Shown here piece by piece: positions 31,876 to 45,351 of a stretch of 64,000 nt of DNA. This DNA is from Lumbricus rubellus (taxonomy: Eukaryota; Annelida; Clitellata; Crassiclitellata; Lumbricidae). The position numbers and the translations under genes are program-made. Location: assembly GCA_945859605.1 (NCBI GenBank), contig OX243820.1, forward strand, positions 24,733,559 to 24,797,558, given 5' to 3'. The notes below the pieces were generated by a model. The model saw only the letters and a list, made by a program, of their open reading frames with translations. It did no database searches and was not told the DNA's origin. Numbering within the stretch: position 1 is the first letter of the stretch; the number at the start of each line of letters is the position of its first letter.

Positions 31876-34800
31876 AAATATATATAGGGGAGGTGGGGGG
31901 CAAGAGTGGCATAAAGTCATAAAATGTTGAATAAAACATGTAATGTTAAACATATCAGGATAAAATTTGTTTTATAGTGTAGGTAGATCATCGGTGCATC
32001 CATAAATTTGCTTAAATTGCAACTAGATACGAATTCTTCATCACAATCTAGCTTGGGGCGGAGGCACCCAAAAGGCCACTCTTGCCCCACCATGTGGGGC
32101 ATGAATATCATGCCACTGTTACCCCTAGTTGGGGGCAAGACTGGCATGCCCTTCGTACCCCCAGAGACAGTAACATAGGCTACGTATTCAACAATTTTGC
32201 TGTACGACAATAAGCAGGAATTTATGTTTTGCATATTAAATAAAACAATTGCACACAGCAATGCATGATGTGATGAGAAGATAGTTCAAGATACTTTCCA
32301 TGAAATCTCTCGAGTAATGGTTTTGCTAAGCAATCTAAAGAATTGGCATTCTGTATTAAGCTTGAATCACCAAAATTACAACAAAGTTAAATATTTTCTT
32401 ATATCTAAACAAAAGTCTTAGTCAGTAAACAACAAAGACAAAAGCACACAAGAAATAAGTCTATTGTGATTTTTAATTTTCTGCATTTTAAATGCATTTT
32501 TGTATTTCTCGGCTTCCATTGTCATTCCATTTTCGGTAGCCTACCTGCCATCGCAGAAGGTAGCCCCCTCTTTGCTCCATCTTATACACGTTTCCTCTAT
32601 AGACTTGCTTTGCACGCACTTGCCTTCATGCAGCATTGTTAAATATTCGCTCTTTCTTTTACGCTTGCCAGCAGCAGTAGGCAGAAGAACCTGGTGATGG
32701 CTTTTCTGGACAAGTGAACTAGACGTCAAGCCTTTAGGCTACATGAAGCAACTTTATTCCTAAACACTGTTCTACTTGCCTGAATTTCTTCACATAAGCT
32801 GAGTGTAAGTGTCATCACTTTCTGAATTTCTTCGCAGATGAACAATCATTGAGCGTAATATTATAGGCTGAGAGTCAGTGACATCACTGTTCTGAATGTC
32901 CTCATAGGGGAAGATGGGCTAAGACCCATTGGTATCCTATCATGTTTAGACTACTTTTATTGGAAGGACCAGAAAGGAACATTTTCTCTCTTTCTCTCTC
33001 GTCACTTATCTCAATTTCGTCACAGAAAAATATATGCAGTTTATACTCTTATATTACTTTCTCAAAGGCATGTGCTACCTTAATATTTTTTCATATCACT
33101 ATCTTGTGTTTTGAATTTTCAGTTGTTAGTGCTCGCAGGTTCCTCAAGACAGCACACTAGTTGAGCATGAAGCTTTGGTTTTCCTGGGTGAATTGAGCTT
33201 TGCATTGATTCTCTGAATTCTGGTGATGTTTCAAGTTTTCTTTTCACCACAAGCCTTTACAACCTCTTCACCTTCGTGTCCTGTTTTAAAGTTGCTACTG
33301 TTTATGGGCTATTGGTGCTGCCTTTCCTCATGTTGTCTTCTCAACCAAAGTCCGTGACTTGCTCTGGACCAAGTGCTCAATTGTGCTTCACACAATCACT
33401 CCGTGTTTGCTATTATCAACTGCGTCAACTGCGCACTGTTGCTCGCTCGCTTACTCTTGTGGTTGCTGCTACCCGTGTCCATTCTTTCGTTACCACCAGA
33501 CTTGACTACTGCTGCTCTGTCTATGCTTGCCTCTCAAGGCTAAAAAGCACGGAGGATTGCCTATATGAGTTGCCTTGATCGCGTCCTGTTTTCTGCAGCC
33601 CGCCATATTGGCCGCATTCTCAAATTCAGTCATTATTTCCAGTTATAATTATGCGTGACGTTCTCAACCATAGCCTACCTTCCTGTCTAGCAGCAAATTG
33701 AGAATAGGATCTCTACCTTAATCTGGCGCTACATGCTAGACCTTGCTCCTTCCTACCTTTGTGAGCTCTGTAACCATACTCTCAGTGCTCGCCAGTTCCG
33801 CTTCATCGTTCGATTGAAAAGTCTGTTATCAGTCTTTGCTCGTGGCTTACTTCCACTATAATTTATATATGCAGAACCATGCTTTCACGGTGTTAGGGCC
33901 GTCAACCTGGAATGGCCTTCCTCTGACACTCTGCTTCCTTTCTAAAAGTCATTCTCAGTCTCTTCTCTCACATCTTAAGACAGTTTTATTTAGCCGCGCT
34001 GAAGTTTAGAGCGCCTTTGAGTATACCGTAGTCTCCTCGAAGAGGCGCCTATATAAATGCATCTAATGAATGAATATCTTGTTGAAGTTTCTTAACTTTT
34101 TGTTTGTCTGATCGTTCTGTGTCATTGGCCGATTCCTACCTAACGTTGGCTACCTTCTTCACTTCATCCTGCAGTGGTCTAGCAGATATCCAAGTTAGAG
34201 ACATGTCCCGACGCTTTATTGAAACGCTAATAGGCCTATAAGCATGCACATAGCCAGGATGCTAATGGCGTAGGTCAATAGCTTGAGATTCCATGCTTTA
34301 TCATTGCTTGGAATTTCGAAAAATCTCCACTAGCCACCATTTTCATGGCATGGCACAATACTTCGTCAGTGTGAGTTTTCGGTGAGTTTTACGCTTTTAA
34401 ATAATTATAGGCCTATAACGTTGAACCACTTAGTAGCCTACATTATGCACAACGCCAATTAATAGAATATACCAGTAGGCTACCTGTAGGAAAAACTGGC
34501 ATGGGGCAGAACTGGCATACCGCTGGGGCAGAAATGGCATACCGCTGGGGCAGAACTGGCATACCGCTGGGGCAAAAGTGTCAGTAATGGGGCAATAGTG
34601 GCACGTAAAACGGGGGCAAGAGAGGCATACAGTGCTACTTTTGCCCCGAGTTGGGTGCTCATAGTTACGCGGCTCTATCAGCATTATTGCGTTGCATAAT
34701 TTCTTACAACTTATAGCATTGAAAAGAACAGACATTTTTGCACCGTACAAAATAAAACTTTAACAAGTGCCACCCTAATACTGAAAGTTAGCAACATATT

Positions 34801-35022
34801 TGTGATTCTCGTGAAAGTTGCAAATAACGCGAAAAATCGAAAAAATGATATAAAATTTTTACCATTCAACTTTTGGAAACTTTTGTCTTATGAAAACATA
34901 ACACTTAATGATAGTCTATGTTCGCACTAGGTAAAGGTTTCAGAAAATAAGTACTTACTTCGAAAGTGGGGATGCCACTCTTACCCTACCCTGCCACTTT
35001 TGCACCACTTACCCCTATATAT
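31876..35022. mobile_element. Nested foldback-like element with GGGGCAAGAGTGGCA subrepeats
   Basis: Ends TAGGGGAGGTGGGGGGCAAG and CACCACTTACCCCTA with TATATA on both sides. Subrepeats of the form GGGGCAGAACTGGCATACC occur at 34495-34640, with related units at 32085-32160 and 34975-35015. Architecture resembles 5159-6138, but the arms are more diverged. Confidence 0.6.
33240..34075 (+). mobile_element. Degenerate CR1/L2-like LINE 3' fragment
   Basis: Open pieces encode YYQLRQLRTVARSLTL and TTRLDYCCSVYA, typical of the region after the reverse-transcriptase palm, then stops. The tail has GAGGCGCCTATATAAATGC with GAAT repeats. Similar to 9640-10660 and 53227-53985. Confidence 0.83.
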
Positions 35023-35639
35023 GCCTACATATTCAGTGGAAAATCATGTGCTATTTTCTTTTTTTCTTTTTTGACTTTTCTTTAATAAATTTTTTTGAAA
35101 TACATGTAGATAGCCTAATTGCAATTGCCTACCAGGCTCTACCTTATGAAATTTAAAGCTGTTCAGTGTTCACCCTGTTAACCTTAGTTATGTCTTACTG
35201 CCCTCCCAATAATTAGCACCGGCAGCCATCTTTTTGTGAGGTAAGATATAGATATGTAATTTTTCGTAGTTTTTTGCAGAAAATAATAGCATCACACGAC
35301 GTACGCTAAGAGCAACCATTACCCTTTTCTTATATACTTATACCACAGAGTATGTGGAGCAAAAACGAAAAAATTATATTGTTCAAACTTGAGGGGTTCG
35401 GTGAGTGGTCATAGATTTCTCTTGGGGTTCGGTTCCCTTGCAAAGGTTAAGAACCACTGGTATAGGCTATCAATCAATAGTTTCTTGGATGTGAAGTAAT
35501 GACTCACAGGTTGTTATTTAATGTAAAATCAGGTCGAACACAAGCGCGTGATAAACCGAAACTGATGCCATTAGACATGTTATTACAATGTATGTTTAAC
35601 GACACTACCATATAAAAGATGATTAGTGTCGCAACGCCA

Positions 35640-35805
35640 TTTAGGTGCCCGTGGACGGACGATGCTAGCCCGAGATTTTGAATCTCTTAAATCGCCACCT
35701 TCGGGAAGCGAACCGCGGCCCTAACGCTCACTTTCACAGAGTCGCGTACAGACGCGCGGCTAGCGCTCTTACCGATGTAGCTAAGCGAGCCAGTACCGGT
35801 ACCGT
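35640..35805 (-). mobile_element. tRNA-derived SINE, minus strand
   Basis: Read on the - strand, a tRNA-like head TAGCTACATCGGTAAGAGC (A-box region) and B box GGTTCGCTTCC. Not a full cloverleaf. Confidence 0.6.
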
Positions 35806-36424
35806 TGGACATAGGGACCTACACAATTTATAGATCTGCGCTGTTACATTGTCTCCTCTAGTAGGTCTAGGTACTAGTAGAAGAGATCTTGAAGGAAGGA
35901 AAGGGATGGTTGACTGCCGCACTTTGGTTTTCCCCATGTAGACAGTTTTTTGTCATCTACATGTAGCAATGGATAACACTCGTTTATTGCTGAGAACCTG
36001 GTTACTTTGAGCGGATTATTTAAAAACTTCATACTATGAAGTCTCTGTAATTCCCCTCTCAATAGGCGCTCGTGTAACCCGTAGAACTTATCCCTTCTTG
36101 TAACTGAGTTGCGGTTTTGTCAACCTGATTTTCTCATTAAACGAATATAGGCCTGGCCTATAGGCCTATTATATGCCCTAATATATAGTTTTCAGAGGAC
36201 AAAACAAACAACAAGGTGTCTGACTACTCACTACTGCGTAGGCCTACACAGTGAGAAGCAAAGAGTGCGACTAAGAAATGAATCAATCTTTCTGAAGCAG
36301 AAAGTATAGAAGTTTCATTTGAAATGCCCTGGATATGCCTATAGATTGTGAGCCAAGATGCAGACCTATTTTGCGTTTAATTATTGTTTTCTTGAATTGT
36401 TTTTCTAATTATTAGATTTTAGTA

Positions 36425-36532
36425 ATGGAAGCAGTGTTCACTCTAGTCATCCTGGCCATTCTCTGCACTTCCTTTGAATGCGCTCCCGAAAAGCAATCAC
36501 CTAAAAATGCAGATCAAAATTCAAAAGTCACG
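36425..36532 (+). CDS. Gene C signal-peptide exon
   Basis: 36 codons, phase 0 at donor GTGAGC (36533); acceptor likely TTATTAG or TTTTAG shortly upstream. Paralogous to 16173-16280. Confidence 0.8.
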
Positions 36533-39500
36533 GTGAGCATAATATTATAACTGGGCCTATGTATGTACAGGGTGGGCCATAAAAAATAATCCCCTACGGT
36601 TTTTGCCCATATCATCGCCAGAAGTAAAAATTTCGAAATGACATTTTACAGGTTTAAAGACAATTCATATTTACACATGATGGCCAGATTTCATCAAAAT
36701 ATTTCAAAAACAACAAAAGTTATATCACTTTTAGTGAGGCCCCACCGTTTTTGTCGATTCAGAAGGGTAACGCAACAAAAAGTACCAAAAGCACCATTTG
36801 ATTAAATCTCATATTAAATATTTGTTATCAAATAGTCTTGATATCAAAGAGACTCAAAAGAAGTTTTGGCACTGGTGGTGGGCATATTGAACACAAATTG
36901 TGAAGCACTACCAACTACCAAGTTCATTTTACAACAGTTATTTGAGATGAGACTTAATAAAATCGTGTTTTTGTTACTTTTTGTTGCGTTTCGTTTTTGA
37001 ATCGTCAAAAAACGGTGGGTGGCCTCACTGAAAGTGGTATAACTTTTGTTGTGTTGATGAAATCTGGCCTTCATGTGTAGATATGAATTGTCTTTAAGCC
37101 TATAAAATTTCATTTCAAAATTCTTACTTCTGGCTATGATATTGGCAAAAGACCTAATTTTTTTGCGTTTCGATTTTGAATCGCCAAAAAACGGTGGGTG
37201 GCTTCACTAAAAGGGATATAACTTTTGTTCTGTTCGAAATATTTTGTTGAAATTTAACCATTGTGCGTAAATATGAATTGCCTTTAAGACTGTAAAGTTT
37301 CATTTAAAAATTCTTATGTTTGGCCAAGATATGGGCAAAACCCATAGGGGTCACTTTTTATGGCCCACCCTGTAGATTGATATAGACTGCTGCAATTATA
37401 ATTTAACGCAACTCCAATCATTCAGCAAATTAAATTGATCAAGCAAGTGCTTCCTTAACCAGGGCAAATTGCATAAACTTCAATCCAACTCCAACTCCAA
37501 TCATTGATTATCATTATCATTCAGCAACTGAACTTTCTGTATAGACAGACGAATATTGTTTGCACTTTCAAGCAGCACATCAATTAACTTGCACGTACTT
37601 TCTTTAGATGCACGGTAGGCTACCGGTAACTTGCATGCAACTTACGTAAGCTTACTTTCTTTAGAAAGACGAAAATTACATTAGCCTAACTTTCATTTGC
37701 ATTTCTTTCGACTTACGCAGGCTATATTGCACTTGATATTATTAAATAATATCAAGTGCAATATAGCCTGCGTCAGTCTAAATTTTAGACAGTCCAAGGC
37801 CTATAGTATTTCATTTACTTTCTTCCATGCAGACTTTTATTTAGGCCTAATCGCGTTTGTTTTCATTTTAGGTGAAACACTACCCATACAAAATGCCCAT
37901 CGTCGATTTTGACTTACAGTTATGGAAGGAACAAACCGGATGGGGTTATGCGATAGGAGCGGCGGCGGCTGGACAGAGAAATGATAGGCCTAATGGTGAG
38001 GCGAATGCTTAGGCTAGCTACTGAAGCAACAATAAGCTAAAGGTGGGGCAGCATGTTTAAAAACAAGAACATACAGTACATAAGGAGACATGGAGGTTCC
38101 TGGATGGAAGGACTACACATCATATTGGGAGACCGGGTATAGAGTAATGGATAACACGCTGGCGTAGAAAGCGAGGTAGCGAGTTCGAACCCCGTTGGGC
38201 GGACGTGCTTTGTAGGCTGCCATTAGCACCATGTATTGCAGGCTGTCTCGGCCTGTCTGTTCAGTTAGTAGTGGACCTATACCATAAGTCTTAGTGTGTG
38301 CTATTTTATTAAGGCCTAGCTAAGAATTATTTCCTTCAAATTAGTATTATAATAATATGTAGTTAGTTATTATTCAGCTTTGTTTGATCTAGACATTTCC
38401 AGTGGAGAAAGCGCCCAGAAATAAAAACTTCCCCAGAAATGTAGCAAATTATAGTTTTTAGTTGCTGTTGATTATAATATTGTAGCCTATTACATGAACT
38501 GCCATATAATATTATACCATAATCTCATTTCCTACTATATGATTAAATTTTATTATTTATTATTATTATATAATTAGGATACTATCCTATGAAATTATAG
38601 GGGAGACGTAAGTAATTGCGAGGCAATACTCTGAAGTTTTAAACCGATGTTGAAATCTGAAATCACTCTTTTTATCAGCAATGAAGTAATAGAGTTATTT
38701 TTGCTGAGTTGACATCTTAAAATGGTAGGCTACCATAATAAAGAGGGAACTCAGAAAAAGAATTTTTCTATAATTGTGAGTAGCCTATATTCATTGAAGG
38801 TAAGACCACTCTTTTCACCACTGAAATAGTATAGCAATTTTGCTTTAGATGGCAGCTTAATATGTGGAAATTAGAAAATGTCTTATATGGATGGGCACAT
38901 CCCTTCCTAAAGCCCCTGCCCTTTTCCGTCGGGTGCTCGCTTTTCCCCAGAAACCTTGAATAACGGAGAGGGACTAGCTAAAATACTGCCATGGTTATTG
39001 GGAGAGGGGCTAGATTAAATACAGGCTGTTAATTCTGCTACTCGCGAGCTCTGGACCTAATGCCCTTTGTCATATCTAAACAAATTATGGGGAAAAAACA
39101 TTTTTGAAGTCTTAAACCATGGTTTTCAGAAGTTTTCATGACTTTATCGCTCAGAAAAACCGCTGACAAACAAGAGCCTGAAGCGTGCTCTAGCTGATGT
39201 AAAAGTAAAAAATGCGTTGGTTTCTGGGGCTCCGCCCCAGACCCCACTGCGGGAGCTTACGACGCTCCCCCCAAATCCCCTACTTGGCATTGGCTTCGTG
39301 CCTTCGGCACTCACTGCTTCGCACCTTCGGCGCTTACAATAATTTTGAGCACCTCCAGGAAAATGTTCTGGTTGCGCCCCTGATTTCCAGCCCCACTAAA
39401 CCTGAAATCCCCACAGAAGGGGGGCTAGATTAAACACTGATCGTTGGCCCCATACATAATAATATTATAGGAATCAACGGGTTTTGTTGAGCCATAATAA

Positions 39501-39781
39501 TTCATCTCGGTAATAATTTGCACATACAAAGCAGCTAAAAACGATTAACTTAAGGCCTACTCGATTATAGTACATTGCATAGGCTGATTATTGTGTTTCT
39601 TATCAATTAGTCTAAAATTAGAAACCCGAGATGACTTCGGTTAACGACTAAAATTAAGTCTACCTCACGTGAGCTTCTGTAATTGAGTTTACATAGGCCT
39701 AATATATAAATTGTAGACATTTTAATTTTGAACATTATTATGCGTGACTTGATGAATTTCTATTTTGTTGCAGGTAATTGA
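36425..39781 (+). CDS. Small secreted peptide built on a protease-gene frame, gene C (join of 3 exons)
   Basis: Proposed exons are 36425-36532, 37872-37995 and 39774-39781: 240 nt, 79 residues. The signal exon is 36 codons long like that of gene B, with the hydrophobic run LVILAILCTSFECA. The central 124-nt exon encodes a basic and aromatic stretch (VKHYPYKMPIVDFDLQLW), then TGWGY, an Ala-rich run and RNDRPN. The last exon adds Gly-Asn-stop. Promoter, 5' UTR exon, signal exon, terminal exon and poly(A) region are all homologous to the protease genes, yet no His, Asp or Ser exon lies between. If the GTGAGG donor at 37996 is not used, the frame runs to a stop at 38012 (82 residues). Function unknown; I recognise no family for the central exon. 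The TGWGY match to protease exon ends may be a relic or chance. Confidence 0.62.
36568..37372. mobile_element. Mariner-type MITE
   Basis: 805 bp with inverted ends CAGGGTGGGCCATAAAAA and TTTTTATGGCCCACCCTG, flanked by TA on both sides. The ends share CAGGGTGGGCCA with the transposase-bearing element at 57792-58801. The interior has inverted blocks with GGTGGGTGGC and TATAACTTTTGTT but no transposase. Lies in the intron between gene C exons. Confidence 0.88.
37715..37773. repeat. Perfect 59-bp hairpin
   Basis: Left arm 37715-37743 (starts ACGCAGGCTATATTGC) and right arm 37745-37773 are exact inverse complements, 29 bp each with a 1-nt centre. It lies 98 bp upstream of the central exon of gene C. 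Confidence 0.93.
37872..37995 (+). CDS. Gene C central exon
   Basis: Acceptor TTTTCATTTTAG; 41 codons plus one base. The donor ATG-GTGAGG gives phase 1, the phase required by the terminal exon at 39774. No similarity recognised except TGWGY. Confidence 0.55.
38135..38300 (+). mobile_element. tRNA-derived SINE
   Basis: Head with GAGTAATGGATAACACG (A-box region) and B box GAGTTCGAACCCC, body with GACGTGCTTTGTAGGCTGCC and TTAGCACCATGTATTG. Same family as 55515-55650. Confidence 0.72.
39050..39430 (-). repeat. Inverted copy of the GGGGCGGAGCCCC repeat
   Basis: Reads on the - strand like 24430-24520: CGTCGTAAGCTCC, GGGGCGGAGCCCCAGAAACC, and the CGAAGGCGC / GCCGAAGGCACGAAG blocks. In the last intron of gene C. 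Confidence 0.75.
39774..39781 (+). CDS. Gene C terminal coding exon (stop codon)
   Basis: Acceptor TTTTGTTGCAG, 2 nt of a Gly codon, Asn, TGA. Homologous to 29116-29123 and its 3' UTR (shared ATGAAC, GTGGACATTCTTGT). Confidence 0.62.
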
Positions 39782-39996
39782 TCTTATGAACACTGTTCTG
39801 GGAATGATCTGCACTGATTATGTAACACCATCTTTAAGTTTAAAGCACCGATTTATTATTTTCATCGTGGACATTCTTGTTACTGCCATGGGGGCAAAAT
39901 TATTGATATAATCGGACAATATTCATGACTAGACAATAATAATGAAGTTGTCAGAGCACGTGTATCCGCTCTTTTAATCAATGTTAACATCACTGT

Positions 39997-40002
39997 AATA
40001 AA
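39997..40002 (+). terminator. Putative poly(A) signal of gene C
   Basis: AATAAA in CATCACTGTAATAAAG, homologous to the gene B site at 29352. Confidence 0.62.
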
Positions 40003-40135
40003 GTGACAATAGTAGCAATAACTATTGGGGTGTTTTTTACTGCGATGAAGGTAGGCCTACGTTTTCCATTTACAGACGCAGGGCACAATGTCTTTAAAAT
40101 GTTTCTTTTGGTCGGAACTAAGGTTGAGTTGATTT
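40003..40135 (+). repeat. Duplicated 3'-flank block
   Basis: Shares AGTAGCAATAAC, TTTTTTACTGCGATGAA and TTTCCATTTACAGACGC with 30568-30650 and, more weakly, with 29410-29480. A downstream part of the block recurs at 48100-48150 (ATCTTGGTGCAAT). It marks duplicated protease-gene 3' flanks. Confidence 0.65.
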
Positions 40136-40344
40136 ATGTGCAAAGAAACACTACAATGATCGACCCTGTTCCATCACAAATATTATTATACATTTTAATT
40201 TCGAACTCCATGAAACAACCATATTTTAGCCTACCGATGCTTTGCACTGCAGTATTTCATCGCACGACTACGCAGAGTCATACTGATGACGCTGATGACG
40301 ACGACGAAGACGACCACGACGATGATGATGATGGTGGACCGGTG

Positions 40345-41988
<1,644 letters not shown>

Positions 41989-42764
41989 GTCTTTACTTTT
42001 TTTACAGTCACGTCATTTAGAATGGTTACCATTGAATAGGGGATTCTTTCTTTTTACTTTTCTCATGTGATTGAGCAACAGCTCAGCTCCGAGAACCGTT
42101 CATTTTGTTTAGGGGCCGTCCACAATAACGTCACGCCAGGGGTTATTTTAAGAAAATTTCTCAACTGCACAATGCACATATTTATCAGAATAGCATCCTA
42201 CATCGGGTAAATTGGTCATTATTGAGACTAACAGGGCTTTTTTAATGTGCAGTTCTACACAAAATGTGCAGTTCTAAATGGATTTGTGCAGGGTTTTTTG
42301 TTTTGGTTTGTGTGTGTTTTTGTTTGTTTGTTTTTTAACCTAACAAACATAGATCAATTAATATTAATTCAAGCAAAATATTTATTTATGTTGCGTATAT
42401 AAACTGAACTTATACAAAAAACCTTTGTAAAATTAGTTGTATGTAACATGCTGCGTTCTGCCAGCCTGAAGTGTTGATTAAACGAAAATTGATTGATTGA
42501 GTTGTAAAAGCATTTTTGTGCAGTTAAAAAATATTTTGAAATTTCATTGTTTTCCGATTTGGAATAATACGCTATTTTGAAAAGACATTTAAAAAAGCCT
42601 ATTAGTCGGCCTATTGCAAGTTTTGTGATTGAAGTTTGCAGCCATAAACTTTGAAACCAGCCTAACCAAATCAATACCTTATTTTGCAACAATGCTTACA
42701 GTAGAAAAACTAAGTGGAAGAGTTTGAAGGGTCCATCTTAGTTTCGTTCGCAAATTGGCGCCCA

Positions 42765-42938
42765 GGCCGTAGCTCGGGGGTGTTTTAGGTGTTTGAACAC
42801 CCCCGAAATGAAAAACGTAAAAAATAATATAATGCATTTACTAGCACATGATGTAAAAACCATGAAATAAAACCATGAAAACACCATCCGAAATGGAAAA
42901 TGTAAAAAAATAATAGAATATTATTCACTTGCACATAA
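42765..42938. mobile_element. hAT-like element fragment
   Basis: Starts AGGCCGTAGCTCGG and carries GTGTTTTAGGTGTTTGAACA and CATTTACTAGCACATG, matching 20659-20937 and the reverse of 50243-50542. Confidence 0.65.
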
Positions 42939-42948
42939 TGAAAAAAAC

Positions 42949-44134
42949 GGTGACCCGTCATAATAGCCCCGTCAAAACAGCCCCGTCAAAACAGCCCCGT
43001 CATAATCGCCCAGCGACAAAATAGCCCCGTCATAATCGCCCAAGGACAAAACAGCCCAGAAAAATTCAGTTCCCGACAAAATAGCCCCGTCAAAATAGCC
43101 CCGTCAAAATAGCCCCGTCAAAATAGCCCCGTTAAAACAGCCCGTGTAAACAGTTCCGCGAAAACAGTCCAGTCATAGACGACACGGACAACTATTTCAG
43201 GTATATAAAAATATTCATCCAGCTTCCATTTCTTGAGCTATTTATCATTCATCAACCTTCTATCTAAGATCTATAAAACCTTCATCCAGCTACCATTAAA
43301 TTTCTGAAGCGTTTTATCTGGATCAATTTTTAAAAAGGATCCAATTATTAATCGGAGCTGAATGAAGGTTTTATAGATCTTAAATAGAAGCTGGATGAAT
43401 GATAAAACGCTTAAGAAATGGAAGCGGGATGAAGGTATTTATATTGTAAATAGAAGCTGGATGGATGATCAAACGCTTGAAAAATCGAAGCTGGACGAAA
43501 GTTTTATAGATCTTAAATAGAAGCTGGATGAATGATAAAACGCTTAAGAAATGGAAGCGGGAAGAAGGTATTTATATTTTAAATAGAAACTGGATGGATG
43601 ATAAAACGCTTGAGAAATCGAAGCTGGATGAAGATCTTACAGATCTTAAATAGAAGCTGAATGAATGGTAAAACGCTCAAGAAATGGAAGCGGGATGAAG
43701 GTATTTATATTTCAAATAAAAGCTGGATGGATGATCAAACGCTTGAGAAATCGAAGCTGGAAGAAAGTTTTATAGATCTGAAATACAGGCTAGATTGACG
43801 ATTTTAAAAAGAAGCTGGATGTATGATAAAACGCGAAGTTCGTTTACAAACGCGATCATTTCCGGAAGTCATCTTAAACTTTAGGCTACAAACACTATTT
43901 TCATCAATTCGGCGAAAAGACGTTAATTTCGTCGGTCTATTTTTTCACGAAAATCGTGTTATTCCGCGACTTTGTCGGTTCCCGACAAAATAGACCCGGG
44001 CTGTTCTGACGGGGCTATTTTGACGGGGCTGTTTTGTCGCTGGGCGATTTTGACGGGGCTGTTTTGTCGTTGGGCGATTATGACGGGGCTGTTTTGACGG
44101 GGCTGTTTTGACCGGGCTATTATGACGGCGTGCC
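42949..44134. mobile_element. Foldback element with GCCCCGTCAAAACA subrepeats
   Basis: 1186 bp, ends GGTGACCCGTCATAATAGCC and GGCTATTATGACGGCGTGCC, flanked by a perfect 9-bp duplication GAAAAAAAC (42940-42948 and 44135-44143). Arms (about 42949-43150 and 43975-44134) are strings of about 14-bp units such as GCCCCGTCAAAACA and GCCCAGCGACAAAA, in inverse orientation. The centre (43200-43830) is a tandem repeat with about 125-bp period built on AAGCTGGATGAATGATAAAA. No transposase. Shares the GGTGAC start with 5159-6138. Confidence 0.88.
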
Positions 44135-44199
44135 GAAAAAAACATGAAATTAGGCGAAAGATACTAAGAAAGCCGTTTCCAATGGTCTTCTGAAATTTT

Positions 44200-45105
44200 G
44201 ACAACTTAAAAAGGTGTCTTTAGAAATTTTGACACCTAAAAAAGGTGTTTTCATAAATTTTGACGACTAAATAAAGGTGTCTTCAGAAATTTTGACACAT
44301 AAAAAAGTGTCTTCAGATATTTTGACAACTAAAAAAGGTGTCTTTAGAAATTTTGACAACTAAAAAAAGGTGTCTTTAGAAATTTTGACACCTAAACAAA
44401 GGTGTCTTCAGATATTTTGACACCTGAAAAAGTCTTTAGAAGTTTTGACACCTAAACAAAGGTGTCTTCAGAAATTTTGACACCTAAAAAGTGTCTTCCG
44501 ATATTTTTACGACTAAAATAAGGTGTTTTAAAACATTTTGACGACTAAGAAAAGGTGTCTGCAGAAAATTTGACACCTTAAAAAGGTGTCTTCAGAAACT
44601 CTGACACCCAAAAAAGGTGTCTTCAGAAATTTTGACGACTAAACAAAAGTGTCTTCAGAAATTTTGACAACTAAAAAAAGGGGTCTTAAGAAATTTTGAC
44701 AACTAAAAAAGATGTCTTCAGAAAGTTTGTCATCTAAAAACAGCGCATTCCGATATTTTGACGACTAAAATAAGGTGTCTTCAGACATTTTGACGACGAA
44801 ACAAAGGTGTCTACAAATTTGTTGACAACTAAAAAAGGTGTTTTTAGAAATTTTGACGACTAAAAAAAGGTGTCTTCAGAAATTTTGACGACTAAACAAA
44901 AGTGTCTTCAGAAATTTTGAAAACTAAAAAAGGTGTCTTCAGAAATTTTGACTACTAAAATAAGGCGTCTTCAAAAATTCTGATGACTAAACAAATGTGT
45001 CTTTAGAAATTTTGACGACTAAGCAAAGGTGTCTTCAGACATTTTGACGACTAGAAAAGGTGTTTTCAGAAATTTTGACTACTAAAAAAGTCGTCAGAAA
45101 TTCTC
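44200..45105. repeat. Satellite array, about 32-bp unit
   Basis: About 28 diverged copies of a unit with AAAGGTGTCTTCAGAAATTT followed by TGACGACTA. It begins about 60 bp after the foldback element. Confidence 0.93.
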
Positions 45106-45351
45106 CGCCGAAGAAACCCGCCCCCAATCAATTCCTGGCTATGGCCTTGGAGGCTGGGGAAGTTGTGCAGTTCTAAAAATTCCTTTGAAAAGGCCTGCCG
45201 CCAAGGCTTGTTTTGCGTGGAATAGCTTAATTGGGGGAATTTTTATACGGTGTAAGATTGTTTGCAATCCTTCCTGTTTATATGCTTTCACGTCTAGGCC
45301 TATTGTTTAAAATTATTGAAGTTGTAAACACAAAAGCAGAAAAGCCCTGTG

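Larger units (their letters stand above)
31808..35459. mobile_element. hAT-like element carrying nested insertions
   Basis: Inverted ends CAGTGGTTCTTAACC and GGTTAAGAACCACTG, with a perfect 8-bp duplication GTATAGGC (31800-31807 and 35460-35467). Just inside both ends are inverted GAACCCCTGGGGTTCGG blocks. Within it is a second inverted structure (about 31876-35022) and inside that a LINE fragment (33240-34075). No transposase frame. Lies in intron 1 of gene C. Confidence 0.88.

Noticed and set aside
44200..45105. CRISPR-like array
   Set aside because: Units are contiguous and diverged with no unique spacers, and the genome is eukaryotic; it is a satellite.
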